Source: Nemertoderma westbladi
Taxonomy: Eukaryota; Xenacoelomorpha; Nemertodermatida; Nemertodermatidae
Reading direction: 5' to 3'
Length of the DNA: 53,820 nucleotides
Assembly (NCBI GenBank): GCA_032718475.1
Contig: JAUCBJ010004968.1
Coordinates: 1 to 53,820, forward strand
Position 1 is the stretch's first letter; the number at the start of each line of letters is the position of its first letter. The translations under genes were made by a program, and so were the position numbers. Positions 42,378 to 52,047 of this stretch are shown piece after piece. Below the pieces are notes generated by a model that worked only from the letters and a program-made list of their open reading frames with translations, did no database searches and was not told the DNA's origin.

Positions 42378-42590
42378 TCATTAATCATAATCAAACGCCT
42401 TATTTAGACCTAAGTGGTATGGACCTACATCAGTTGTTATTTTGATGTAAATCATAAACCATTTTAAGTAAATACTGTACATATATAATTTTAATGCAAT
42501 CGTTTTATTTAAAAACCAAACCATTTTATATTTTACTGCTCTATGAAAATTTTATTGAATTTTTAGTCTTTTAGTAAATATTGTACACTA
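42378..42590 (+). mobile_element. LINE-D 3' UTR
   Basis: AT-rich sequence after the stop codon. The part from 42,475 (TGTACATATATAATTTTAAT) resembles 44,480-44,636, which lies on the other side of LINE-E. That suggests that LINE-E inserted into a 3' UTR with internal repeats, or into a pair of LINE-D ends. Confidence 0.55.
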
Positions 42591-42591
42591 T

Positions 42592-44460
42592 ATTTTTTTT
42601 TTTTTCATATTCAAACTGCATTGTGTAATCATTAGCAATAATTGCACAAAAACAGGCAGTTACACAAGGTAACTGGTAATAATGAATATACGTCAGACTG
42701 GCCCGCCCAGACATTAATGTTGGGTTCTACAGTATGTATATAAACTTACTCTAATCCCTAATGAATTACTACAACCCTAGCTAGATATTGCACAAATTAT
42801 ATTATAATATATGAATCACTGAGTGTACACAATTTACGAGATGCTATGAAAAAAAGGTAATTGTTTTTTGCGTTATGTTGTATCATCCCGGTGGTACTGA
42901 GTTAGGTAATGTTTTTTTAGGGTTGCATTAAATTCTTTCAAGTGTTGGTATTGGGAAGTTACTGCCTGTGGTAGTTCATTCCACATTTGTTTTAATTTAT
43001 ATGTTAATGATGTATGACCGTAATAATTTTTAGTTTTTGGCATTTTAATTTTAAATGTTCGTGGGTTTATTTGTTTGTTTTCATTTTTTAAGAATGGTAG
43101 GTCGAGATGTTTGAATGGTTCTGCTATTCCTAGTAAATATTTGTGTAAAAAGGTGATGCCGTAGTATTCGCGAGATGCATAAAGAGTTGGAATTTTAGCT
43201 TTTGTGCGAAGTTCGGTAGCAGAACAATCTTTTGGTTTTTTGCTAAATATGCAAGGTAGTGCTAAGTTCTGCATTTTTTCCAAACGGTACAGTATTTTTT
43301 TGTGTCCATATTCGTTGTGTAAAGATAACAGCAGCTGGCAACAATAATTATGGTATGGTAAAACCAATGCTTTATATAAAGTAATTTTCGTTTTTAGTGG
43401 TAATTGCCCTTTAATTTTTCTTAGACCCGAAATTGCCATACCCATTTTACTAATAACTGAATCAATCTGCTCTTTCCATTCTAGTTTATTGTCTATTTTT
43501 ATACCTAAATATCGTACGCTAGTCGATTGTTCTATTATACATTCTTTGTTTAATTTAATTTTTATTTTTGAAATAATATTGTCTATATTTTTATGTGGAT
43601 GTAGAAGTAAAAGTTCTGTTTTATCTGGATTAACTTGAAGACTGTATGCCTGGAAAATGTTTGAAATATTATGTATGATGTTTTTTAATTCGCTTGCTAA
43701 GTAGACCGGATCTTTTCCTGATATATATATGGCTGTGTCGTCAGCGTATTGTACCATGGACGTATTTTTAGTTACTAGAGATGGCATAGTGTTAGTATAG
43801 AGTGTGTACATTAAAGGCCCCATTAGGGTACCCTGAGGGACACCCCTTTTTTCGGTCAAATATGTCGAAGAAATGTTTCCGATTTTAACTTTCTGTTTGC
43901 GGTCTGAGAGGTAATTTTTAATTAATTTTAAAGCCGTTGAATTAAATCCTAATGAATCGAGCTCTTTTAGTAAAGTATCGTGTCTGAGAGAGTTAAAGGC
44001 CTTGCTGAGGTCGAGGAACGCCACGGCAACATACTTACCTTGGTTGAGTTCAGCTCTCCACTGCTCCATAGCGTACGTAATGGCGTCTACTGTAGAATAT
44101 TTCTTTCGAAAGCCGAACTGGTATGGATTTAGTAGGTTATTTTGATACAAATATGTATTAATTTGATTAACTAAATGACGTTCGAATATTTTTGCTATTG
44201 GTTGAGTAACTGCTATAGATAGGTCTGTAGTTAGCTGGATCTAGATGGTTCTCCTTTTTATATATTGGTGTTATTTGTGATATTTTTAATGAGCTAGGAA
44301 ATTTTGATTGTGTTATACAATTATTAAAGATAGCTGTGAGGGGTTCACATATGTGTGGTGACATTAATTTGAATATTTTAATTGGAATATCAGAAGGTCC
44401 AGATGACTTTGAGACATTTAGCTTATTAATTATTTCATACATTTGTAGTGATGTAACAGT
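42592..44460 (-). mobile_element. LINE-E reverse transcriptase with poly(A) tail, one frameshift
   Basis: Two minus-strand frames make one RT. 44,442-44,167 has LNVSKSSGPSDIPIKIFK, ITPIYKKENHLDPANYRPI (the N-Y-R-P-I motif), then a frameshift near 44,215. 44,150-42,873 (425 codons) has NPYQFGFRKKYSTVDAITY, FLDLSKAFNSLRHD, GVPQGTLMGPLMYTLYTN, the catalytic YADD in MVQYADDTAIY, LGIKIDNKLEWKEQI, and a full C-terminal domain to HYLTQYHRDDTT. A T14 run at 42,592-42,605 is the poly(A) tail. No endonuclease: 5'-truncated near 44,460. Motifs suggest a CR1/L2/Jockey-like clade. A single frameshift makes it one of the youngest LINEs here. Confidence 0.85.
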
Positions 44461-44479
44461 ATTGAAACTAAAGGAGGGC

Positions 44480-44636
44480 CCATTGTATATATAATTTTAA
44501 TCCAATCATTTTACTTAGAAACTGTTTGTTATTCTTATTAATTTTACTGTATAGCTAAACCATTTTAAATGCAAACACGTTGTCACAATTTTATAGTACT
44601 GTTCTGTTATTTTTATGAAATGTTATTGATTTCGGC
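44480..44636 (+). mobile_element. LINE-D-like 3' UTR block
   Basis: TTGTATATATAATTTTAATC...AAACCATTTTAAATGC resembles 42,475-42,560. It lies between LINE-E and LINE-A copy 3. Confidence 0.5.
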
Positions 44637-46003
44637 ACTTCTGAATTTTGTTGTCAGTCCAGGGGGGCCGTTTCCTGTTTCGAGGGTATACAGGAACTGT
44701 TTCTGCAGCTGCTAACTTAACTTCCTCTGTGAAGGCAGTATAGCCCTCACAGTGATCTGCCGCCTCAGAGGCAAGAACCTAATGCCTGTTGCTCAGCTGT
44801 AGTGTGAAGATGGATCTCACACTTGGCTGTTGCAACAGAGAGGACCAGTCATGCCGTGGCGAGGCAGATTTTGTTGTTCTGCTAGCATACAGACTAAGTC
44901 TTACCTTGGCCACAATAAGGCGGTGATCACTGGAGAAGGGTCGTAGTGTAAATGCATTACAGTTTTGTATAGAGCTCCTGTATTTCCTACGAAACAGGAT
45001 ATGGTCTATCTGGGACTTGTGACCACTGGGTCCACTATGAGTCCATAGCTTACCAGTTCGCTTCTTGAACTGGGTTCCAGCCGAAAACAATCCATTTCCA
45101 GAGATAAAATCCTGAAGATGGACGGAATTTGGGTTAACACTATTGCTATAGACCCAGGGAGATGTAGGTGATTGATGCAGACTTGCATTAAAGTCTCCCA
45201 GGAATGTTAAGAATGCATGCTGATCCACTCCATCAGTAGCTGCTTGTAGATTCTGGTAGAAATTTTCCACCTCCTCTACAGGGGCAACACTAGTTAGAGA
45301 GTAGCACACAATCAGAACCACCTTAGGAAACTTCTTAGCCAGTCTTCCAGAACATGAGAAGTGGCAACGGATGATGCGGTTAGAAATTTGGTCTATTTTG
45401 TCCAATGCTGCATGTGCAGTTGGATTCATCAATAGACCAATTCCACCATTGCCACTATCATCTGCTGAAGCAAGAGCGAGTCGCCAACCGCCCCCCATGT
45501 CCTTAATCAGAACCTCATCAGTCTGTCCAGTCTGCATTCGGTGCTCTTGAACACCCACTGCACCTAGAGAAAACCTATCTGCCAAGGCAGTCAGCTCACC
45601 TTGTCGCATTGGGGACCCGAGTGTTAGGGTGTTAACTGAGGCTAGTCTCGTGACTTGCCTCAGATTCACCCATGGCTTTGTTGGTTGGGGTGGAACATGA
45701 GAGTAGACTCCAACTCCAGAATCCCTCTCCCCCTCACAATCTGGCCTCCCTGGTGACCCAGGGTTTGGGCCAGAAAGGTCATCAGGAAAGGGACTCAAAG
45801 AATTGTTTGCCGCTCTCTCTCCAGTAGGGGGAGAGACAGGCAGCCAGTCAGGAGATAGCTGACGCCTGTGAGGCCGATTGTGTCCAGTCATTCCAGTGGC
45901 TTCTAGTGGCTGGACCTCCGCATTACTAATGTAATCCATAGTGGGGGTTGGGGGTGCTTTTTTGCCAAGTCAGCTCTCGGGGCAAATACCACAACCTGGT
46001 AAA
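44637..46003 (-). mobile_element. LINE-A copy 3: 5' part with intact endonuclease ORF
   Basis: The 386-codon frame (45,939-44,779) starts MDYISNAEVQPLEATG and holds a proline/serine-rich N-terminal region (to residue ~105) and then an APE-type endonuclease. Its motifs: NTLTLGSPMRQG, GVQEHRMQ (catalytic Glu), GIGLLMNPTAHAAL, TFLGDFNASLH (G-D-F-N), HKSQIDHILF, FSSDHRLIVAKV (S-D-H). All expected catalytic motifs are present. After the stop, a second stretch (LASEADHCEGY, NRKRPPWTD) runs to 44,637 and ends before RT. The 5' UTR is cut at 46,003. This is the best-preserved endonuclease in the window, without its RT. Confidence 0.85.
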
Positions 46004-47199
46004 GATTAGCGCGGTATAGAATGGTACCATAAAATTGGAGAGCAGAGAGAAAAGTTAGTAGGCTTTACACAGCCCTATGATATCGTTTGACGTGGGTATC
46101 ATAAGGAGGGATCGATAGATCCAAAGGTACAGACTGGCAGTCTTGGACCCGAAAGAAACCCCACCCCAACCGTAATTCATAAATAGAATTACAGCCGTGA
46201 GGGCCCAATACACCTGTTATACATGCTAATTCCGAGAAAACACCCGGAAGGTAGCATGGGGGGAGTGTTACCATAATAACTCAAGTTACGGGGTAAATTT
46301 AAGGAATAATAAAGCGGCCTCGGAGGGAAGCTAACACAGAAATTGGCAACCCAACATAATGACTATGATAGATCGGTCGGCACCGAATCTACCATGAAGT
46401 AAGAGTAGAACACCTCATCCAATATCACATGGGAAACTTCAGTGCAATTTATACTATATGTAATTTAGGGCATTGTTATGTAGCAGCAGAGAAAGGGCCA
46501 CGTCTAACAGTTGGATATTAACAGCTGAATTAGACGTTGAACCAATCAGTGCCCCGGTTTGTGGGGCTATTTGGATGCAGATTGAATGTAGGTACTTAAA
46601 TCAGTGCAATGCCATTATTAGTTAGATGCAGGAAAGTATTCGTTTCACTAGTTCTTACCGGTTTTTGTCAGTATGCTTTCACGGTTTTAGCGCAATTCAA
46701 CATGCAGATTTATTAGTAAACTCAATAACATTTATTCTATATCAGCGACTAATACAATACAGTTTATCAGCAATTCAGATATTTTACTCATTCAACTGCA
46801 ACGTCTGACAGGCCCGACTTAGGACACGCATAATAGGCCTACAGCTTGCCTACGGTGCGGCGCGGCAAAGCGCACAACTCAGCTACCGTAACACAAAGAA
46901 AGCCTAATGTTTTATCTGCAAAAGAACAGAGGAGGAAAGACATAATTTGTGACACCATGGAATCTACTGTAAATATACACGGAAGGACAAATGTATCATA
47001 CCCCTGGAGGCAATCTTTTTATTTTATAAAGCGATAGATATGGATGACAGAAAACCGCTGCTAAATTGTTTTCCAAATCTGTAGTGCCGTTTTTGAGATA
47101 CAGCATTTTATATAACGCTCCCATGGCCTAATATACTGTATATTCACGGCCTAATAAGCTGCATTTTGAGGACATTCAAAAAGAGACCAGTTTTTATTA
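46004..47199. other. No gene seen (46.0-47.2 kb)
   Basis: Mixed composition. Short frames (46,274-46,065 minus; 46,846-47,037 plus) show no domain I recognise. I see no repeat shared with the rest of the window. Confidence 0.5.
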
Positions 47200-47916
47200 C
47201 AACAATTTAATATTTTGATATAATTCTTTAATTTGACTGAATTGAACTCTCCTTGTTAAGCTAGATACTAAATTATATGGTACCTAGTGTTTTAGGTAGA
47301 TTTAGCTAGTAATTTTGACACTGGTTCCGACATCCTACTTCCTTCTATAAATATTTTATAGTAGCTAGTTCTTATTACTATTTGTATAGAAAATGTTCCA
47401 GAACATGTTAGCTATTCATTTTTTTTAAAAATATATGTTCTAGAACAAATATTTTTTGTTCTAGAACATTTTTTTAGAAAAAAATCTGGATTCTATTTAA
47501 AACGCATGACATCTTCTAAAACGTGTTTAAAATAAATAAAAAAAATTGTGAAAAAAAATATTGTGAAAAATCTTTTTATAAAAAAAAATTTTGAAATTTT
47601 TTTTATTGATTTTAAACACGTTTTAGAACGATGTCGCAGGTTTTAAATAGAACCCAGGTTTTTTTCTAAAAAATGTTTTAGAACATATTTTTTTTTAATG
47701 AATAGCTAACATATTCTGGTACATTTTCTATACAAATAGTAATAAGAACTAGATACTACAAAATATTTATAGAAGGAAGTAGGATGTCGGAACCAGTGTC
47801 AAAATTACTAGCTAAACCTACCTAAAACACTAGCTACCATATAATTTAGTATCTTGCTTACGAGGAGACTTCAATTCAGTGAAATTAAAGAATTATATAA
47901 AAATATCAAATTGTTG
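47200..47916. repeat. ~0.7-kb palindrome (fold-back element) with TTCTAGAA core
   Basis: Arms of about 350 bp meet near 47,558. Left-arm blocks such as ATATAATTCTTTAATTTGAC, GATACTAAATTATATGG, GACACTGGTTCCGACATCC and GTTTAAAAT reappear inverted on the right (CCATATAATTTAGTATC, GGATGTCGGAACCAGTGTC). Arms differ by scattered substitutions and small indels. The left arm has ATGTTCTAGAACAAATA, shared with the P-element intron. No coding frame and no clear flanking duplication. Confidence 0.9.
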
Positions 47917-48289
47917 AAATTGTGACGGGATCAGAGGATCCCGACCAGTTTGGTTTATATACGCGTCAGCCGCACCGTGTGATTGGAAAAGATAAGAGTT
48001 TGTTGTTCCGATGTTATTGATAATCTTGAACTGAGATATATATAATATAGGTGATAGCAGATAGCACAGTTGACCGGTAATAATATGGTAACTAATTGGT
48101 GACGGCGGTGACGGTCTTAAAGTGTCACCGTTCTGCCCTAAGTGACTGAGTAGACTGAATGTTGGGCACTGACCGGTAATATATATATTGGTTAGCTACA
48201 TTACTTATGGCCATTGTACCTAGCGGATGCGTTTCTTGGCTCTCATTGGCCAATAACCCAATTCTCGCCCTCAACTCTGTGGGAGTGTT
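47917..48289. other. No gene seen (47.9-48.3 kb)
   Basis: Contains GGATC-AGA-GGATCC-type short repeats and two GACCGGTAAT blocks about 100 bp apart (48,073 and 48,170). Nothing further was recognised. Confidence 0.45.
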
Positions 48290-48311
48290 CCCCCCCCCCC
48301 CCCCCCCCCCC
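48290..48311 (+). repeat. Poly-C tract (C22)
   Basis: C22 between GGGAGTGTT and ACTGCTGTT. It is followed by a GC-richer block (CTCCCGGAGG, GGGGATTAACC). Confidence 0.9.
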
Positions 48312-48729
48312 ACTGCTGTTACTTTCCCCTCCCGGAGGTTTAACCTCTGACCTCCCTTTGTGTGGCCCTTTGGGGTTTGTTGTCCCCGTTTATTGGGTTA
48401 ATTGGGGATTAACCTCGTATCCCCAATATTGCTTAAAGGCGCCACTTCCCTCTTTATGGGAGTTGGTGAGGCGGAATTGAATCCGCTCACACTCCCCCCC
48501 ATGCTATCTTCCCGGTGAGAAGATAGCATCAACCTCTGAGTGCGCTTCAATTCCGCTGGAAACCCGATCTACTATCGGGTGTGGGGTGGAGTTCTCTTAC
48601 TTTTGGGGTCGGCTTCCCAGGCCACTCCCTCTGGGTACGATATTGCTACCCTCTCTTGGTGCAACTTCATCTATGCTGCACCAAGACATGTGGCGTCCCG
48701 TGTCGAGACAATTGTGGATTCTCACACAA

Positions 48730-49460
48730 TTTAAAAAGCTCTCACTCTGGACTCTGACTTTTCACTCTGACTCTCCTCTAACTCCACTCTAACTCTGCTC
48801 TAACTCCGCTGTTCTCTCCCCACACCCGAATCGCACTCGTCCGCACTCTCTCTCGCCAGCAGCTCTTCTCCATACTCCTCTCATACTGTCATACTGCCCT
48901 TAAAGGCGCTAATTTTATGTTACCCCTGTGCTATCATCCTATCTACTTACTACTTACTTGCTAACTACTTACTATCTAACTCTAATTCTACTAACTCTAA
49001 CTAGCTCTCTAACTCTACTAACTCTTCTACCTCTACTAACTCCTAAGTCTACTTACTCTCTAACTCCTGTAAGTCTATTAACTCTCTTAAGTCTACTAAC
49101 TCTCTACCTCTAACTAGCTCTCCTAACTACGTGGTGCTGTCGGTGCCCACAACCCTTCTCTGCTACCTCTATCTACGTGGCGCTTCCGGTGCCCACAACC
49201 CCTCTACTACTACTTTCTACGTGGCGCTTCCGGTGCCCACAACCCCTCTGCTACTCATGGCATGTTAATATACCACACTCCCTTACCCACCGACTTCTAA
49301 CGGTACCACGTACCCCTCTACTCCCGTGGTATGTTTATACCACACTCCCTATACCCGCCGCCTTCTAACTCTAACTAACTATCTAACTTACTTACTATCT
49401 TCTAACTACTACTTACTATCTTCTACTACTTTCTGACTTTCTACTTACTTACTATCTGAC
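48730..49460 (+). repeat. Low-complexity CT/TA-rich tract (AACTCTA, ACTTACT)
   Basis: Degenerate repeats of AACTCT(A/G), TCTACTAACTCT and ACTTACTATCT across ~700 bp. Leu/Thr/Ser-rich frames are artefacts. It borders the minus-strand gag-protease. Confidence 0.85.
49127..49262 (+). repeat. 3 x ~45-bp direct repeat (CTACGTGGCGCTTCCGG)
   Basis: CTACGTGG(C/T)GCT begins at 49,127, 49,173 and 49,217, each followed by CGGTGCCCACAACCC. The second and third are nearly identical. Confidence 0.9.
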
Positions 49461-49946
49461 TTCTAATTGCTTATTTTATTATTTTATTATTTTTACTTAT
49501 TTTTAATTATTTATTTGTGTGGGAAGGGTTTCTCGCCCTCATTCCCACCCCCCTCAGTCCAAAATATTGGACGACTAAACTCTAAGGTGCCCCTTCTTCC
49601 CATAGGCACTCTCCCACTGCCCCCCTATACGTCCTCTTATTCTTCGCCACCCTCTCTTTGCCAATTCCAATCCTCTAGGAATTTCTTCTCCCTCTTCTGC
49701 CACCCTAAAGTCGGGTCTCTCCGCCGCCTTCTTAACTTCCTTATCTCCTGGCAGCAAAATGCCACCCTTCATCTGGTCTCCCGGCGGCAAAATGAAAGGA
49801 AATCGGAACAATAGATAGAACAGTACGAACAATAGTAATCCTACTCCTCTCCATCCTGTCTTCTTACTCGGCCTCCGCCTTCTCGGTATGCCTCTCAACC
49901 GGATCGTCGCCCCATAATCGCATCCCGGTGCAATCGCTGATATCTT

Positions 49947-51531
49947 TCACCATCCCGTCCTCATCTCCAGGACCTCGTCTTTACTTGAGACGGTAGTTAC
50001 CACCATCCTATTCGGCCTTGTCTTTAGCCCTATCTCTGAGGCCACCCAATTCTCCACCAGCGTGAAGGCTGCTCCGCTGTCAACCAGCATTAATGTCGTT
50101 ACTGATCGACCGCCCCTTCCTGATATCTTCACTGGTACTACCCCGAGTAGTACTTTCCTTTTCCTTCTTGCTTCTGTTGTGCTTGTAGCCATTGTTTGGC
50201 CTCCAGTCTCGTTGTCTGCTGTTTCTCTACACTCTCCGGATCTGTGTCCTTCTACCACACATCGATGACATAGTCCGTTTGCGTCTGTGTAGGCTATACG
50301 ATCTTGTTTGGGCAATGCTTACCAGTGCTTACAACTCATGGTCTTATGGGTTCCGTCCCGATGTAATTGACATTTGAATCCTGGATTATAGCGTTCCCTG
50401 TATAGTCCTTCACGTATCGCGCGTAGGTTTATATCTACCGATTTAGTGTTTTGGTTATCTAGACTCAGCCTACTGGGTATGTTGGGATTATGTTTATTTG
50501 TGGTGTTATTTTCTTTCTGTCCCTGCCACGGTGTGGCCCTACTCCCAGCTAACTGTGGGCTTGTAGCCCCCTGTGTGGCCATGTGTGGTAGCGACTGTCT
50601 TACTCTCGGGAATGGATCTGCGGGATTGTGTTTGGGTTGAGGCCTGTTGTATTCGGTCTTTGGCCCCTTTCCCAGACTATCCTCCCTATAGACTGGGTCT
50701 GTAATCAACTCGGCTTCGTAGTTGAGGAAGTTTGACATTTCCTCTAGCCCTGGCTCCGCACCTTTCTTCTCCCGAGTGGAGAAGGCGATCTTCCTCCACT
50801 TGCTCCGCAGCCAGATCGGCAGTGCCTGCGCTATCGTGGTGATGTTATTAGATGCGTTGAGTTCGTATGGCGCGTCTAGCGTCTTTAACACGATTAGCGC
50901 CTTCTCGACTTTGTTTGCAAATGTCTTTATGCTAACGGGGTTATCCTGTAGGCCACCTGATGTTATACCACTCAGAGTCTGTCGGATGATCTTGGCTGGG
51001 TGTCCGTATTCCCTGTCTAGCGCCCGCCATGCAGTCGTGAAGCCACCCTCGATGCCCTGATACTGCCTCACGATGTCATCCCCTGGGCCTCCCCATATAT
51101 ACCTGTAGATATTTTAGGCACTCCGCCTTCGTCAAGTTCTTACTTAATATCTCGTTGCTGTACATGCGCCGAAATTGCAGGTATTCTTCCGGCCTACTTC
51201 CGTCGAATTTAAATGGCTCGACTGGTGGTAACTCTATCCTGGTCTTTAATGCATCGATTAGTGTAACCATTCCCATTGCCTGTGCTTCCAATGGGTTCGA
51301 TGGATGCTGTACAGATTCTCCCGTTGGGTGCGGTCCGCCCGTCCTGTCTGTTGACTTTGTTTGAGTCGGATATATCATTGGGGGTAATGGCCCCCTCCAT
51401 ATTTCTGTGTCGCACGACCTGTTCTCGTCCAGGGGGTTCGATGTTCTTATTCCTGTTTGAGTGTATTGTTGATATTGTAATGGGGGAATGTCACCGGTAT
51501 TACCCCCCCCCCCCCCCCCCCCCCCCCACAC
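49947..51531 (-). mobile_element. BEL/Pao-like gag-protease, minus strand
   Basis: Three frames in order. 51,531-51,076: PPVEPFKFDGSRPEEYLQ, FRRMYSNEILSK, KAECLKYLQVYM, broken by a frameshift near 51,090. 51,071-50,319: VRQYQGIEGGFTTAWRALD, REYGHPAKIIRQTL, ALPIWLRSKWRKIAF, KGAEPGLEEMSNF, then an in-frame TAA. 50,315-49,947, same frame: a zinc knuckle CHRCVVEGHRSGEC (C-x2-C-x4-H-x5-like spacing close to CCHC) and the aspartic protease motif LMLVDSGAAFTLV. It is better preserved than the 35-37 kb copy. RT, integrase and LTRs were not found. The frame used downstream of the TAA has no ATG. Confidence 0.75.
51503..51527 (+). repeat. Poly-C tract (C25) flanked by ACCGGTATT repeats
   Basis: C25 sits between CACCGGTATTA and ACACCGGTATTTA, so ACCGGTATT occurs on both sides in direct orientation. 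On the minus strand it becomes the poly-Gly start of the gag frame, which is therefore unlikely to be a real N-terminus. Confidence 0.9.
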
Positions 51532-51813
51532 CGGTATTTATATTTGGTACTGGGGTTGATGTTAATATATTGGGGCCCATACATCTATCTGCAATAACTC
51601 TCCCCTCCCCTGGATATATCGTCGGTATTTTTTCAAAACCCCATAAACACCATTGACCTCATTTTTCATAAACAGAAAAAAACACCTAGAAAAATCTGAA
51701 ATTAGTGAAATAGATCCAAACAAGTCTCAGTGAATTATAAATTTAATTATCGATTTGATAAAATAAAAGTAAAGTATACAAAATTGCATTAAATTTGTTT
51801 AATTTATAAATTT

Positions 51814-51892
51814 GGCGTTTATGTTGTTTTGAAAAAATTGCTTATATATAAATTGTATTGAAAGCATTGTTTTTCAAAACAACACAAATGCC
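51814..51892. terminator. Hairpin downstream of the DDE-like gene (23-bp arms); role unknown
   Basis: GGCGTTTATGTTGTTTTGA... (51,814-51,836) pairs with TTTTTCAAAACAACACAAATG... (51,870-51,892), 21 of 23 positions, 33-nt loop. A similar right-arm-like block (TTTTTTCAAAACCCCATAAAC) occurs at 51,629. It lies 155 bp past the stop of the gene at 52,048, so it could be in the 3' UTR or be a remnant of a transposon end. The terminator label is for position only. Confidence 0.4.
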
Positions 51893-52047
51893 ATGTTTCG
51901 CAATGATAGATATTTTTTTTATCATTATGCGCCAATGAATAAAACTAATATTACATAGGTCAGTAAGGGATATCAAGAATAAATTTTTTAGATCAATTCA
52001 AATATTTCAAAAATATAAGAGTGTTTAGACAATTGATATTTCAATTC

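Noticed and set aside
48125-48734. Protein-coding frames near the C22 tract
   Set aside because: Poly-C/poly-G derived, low complexity, no motif.
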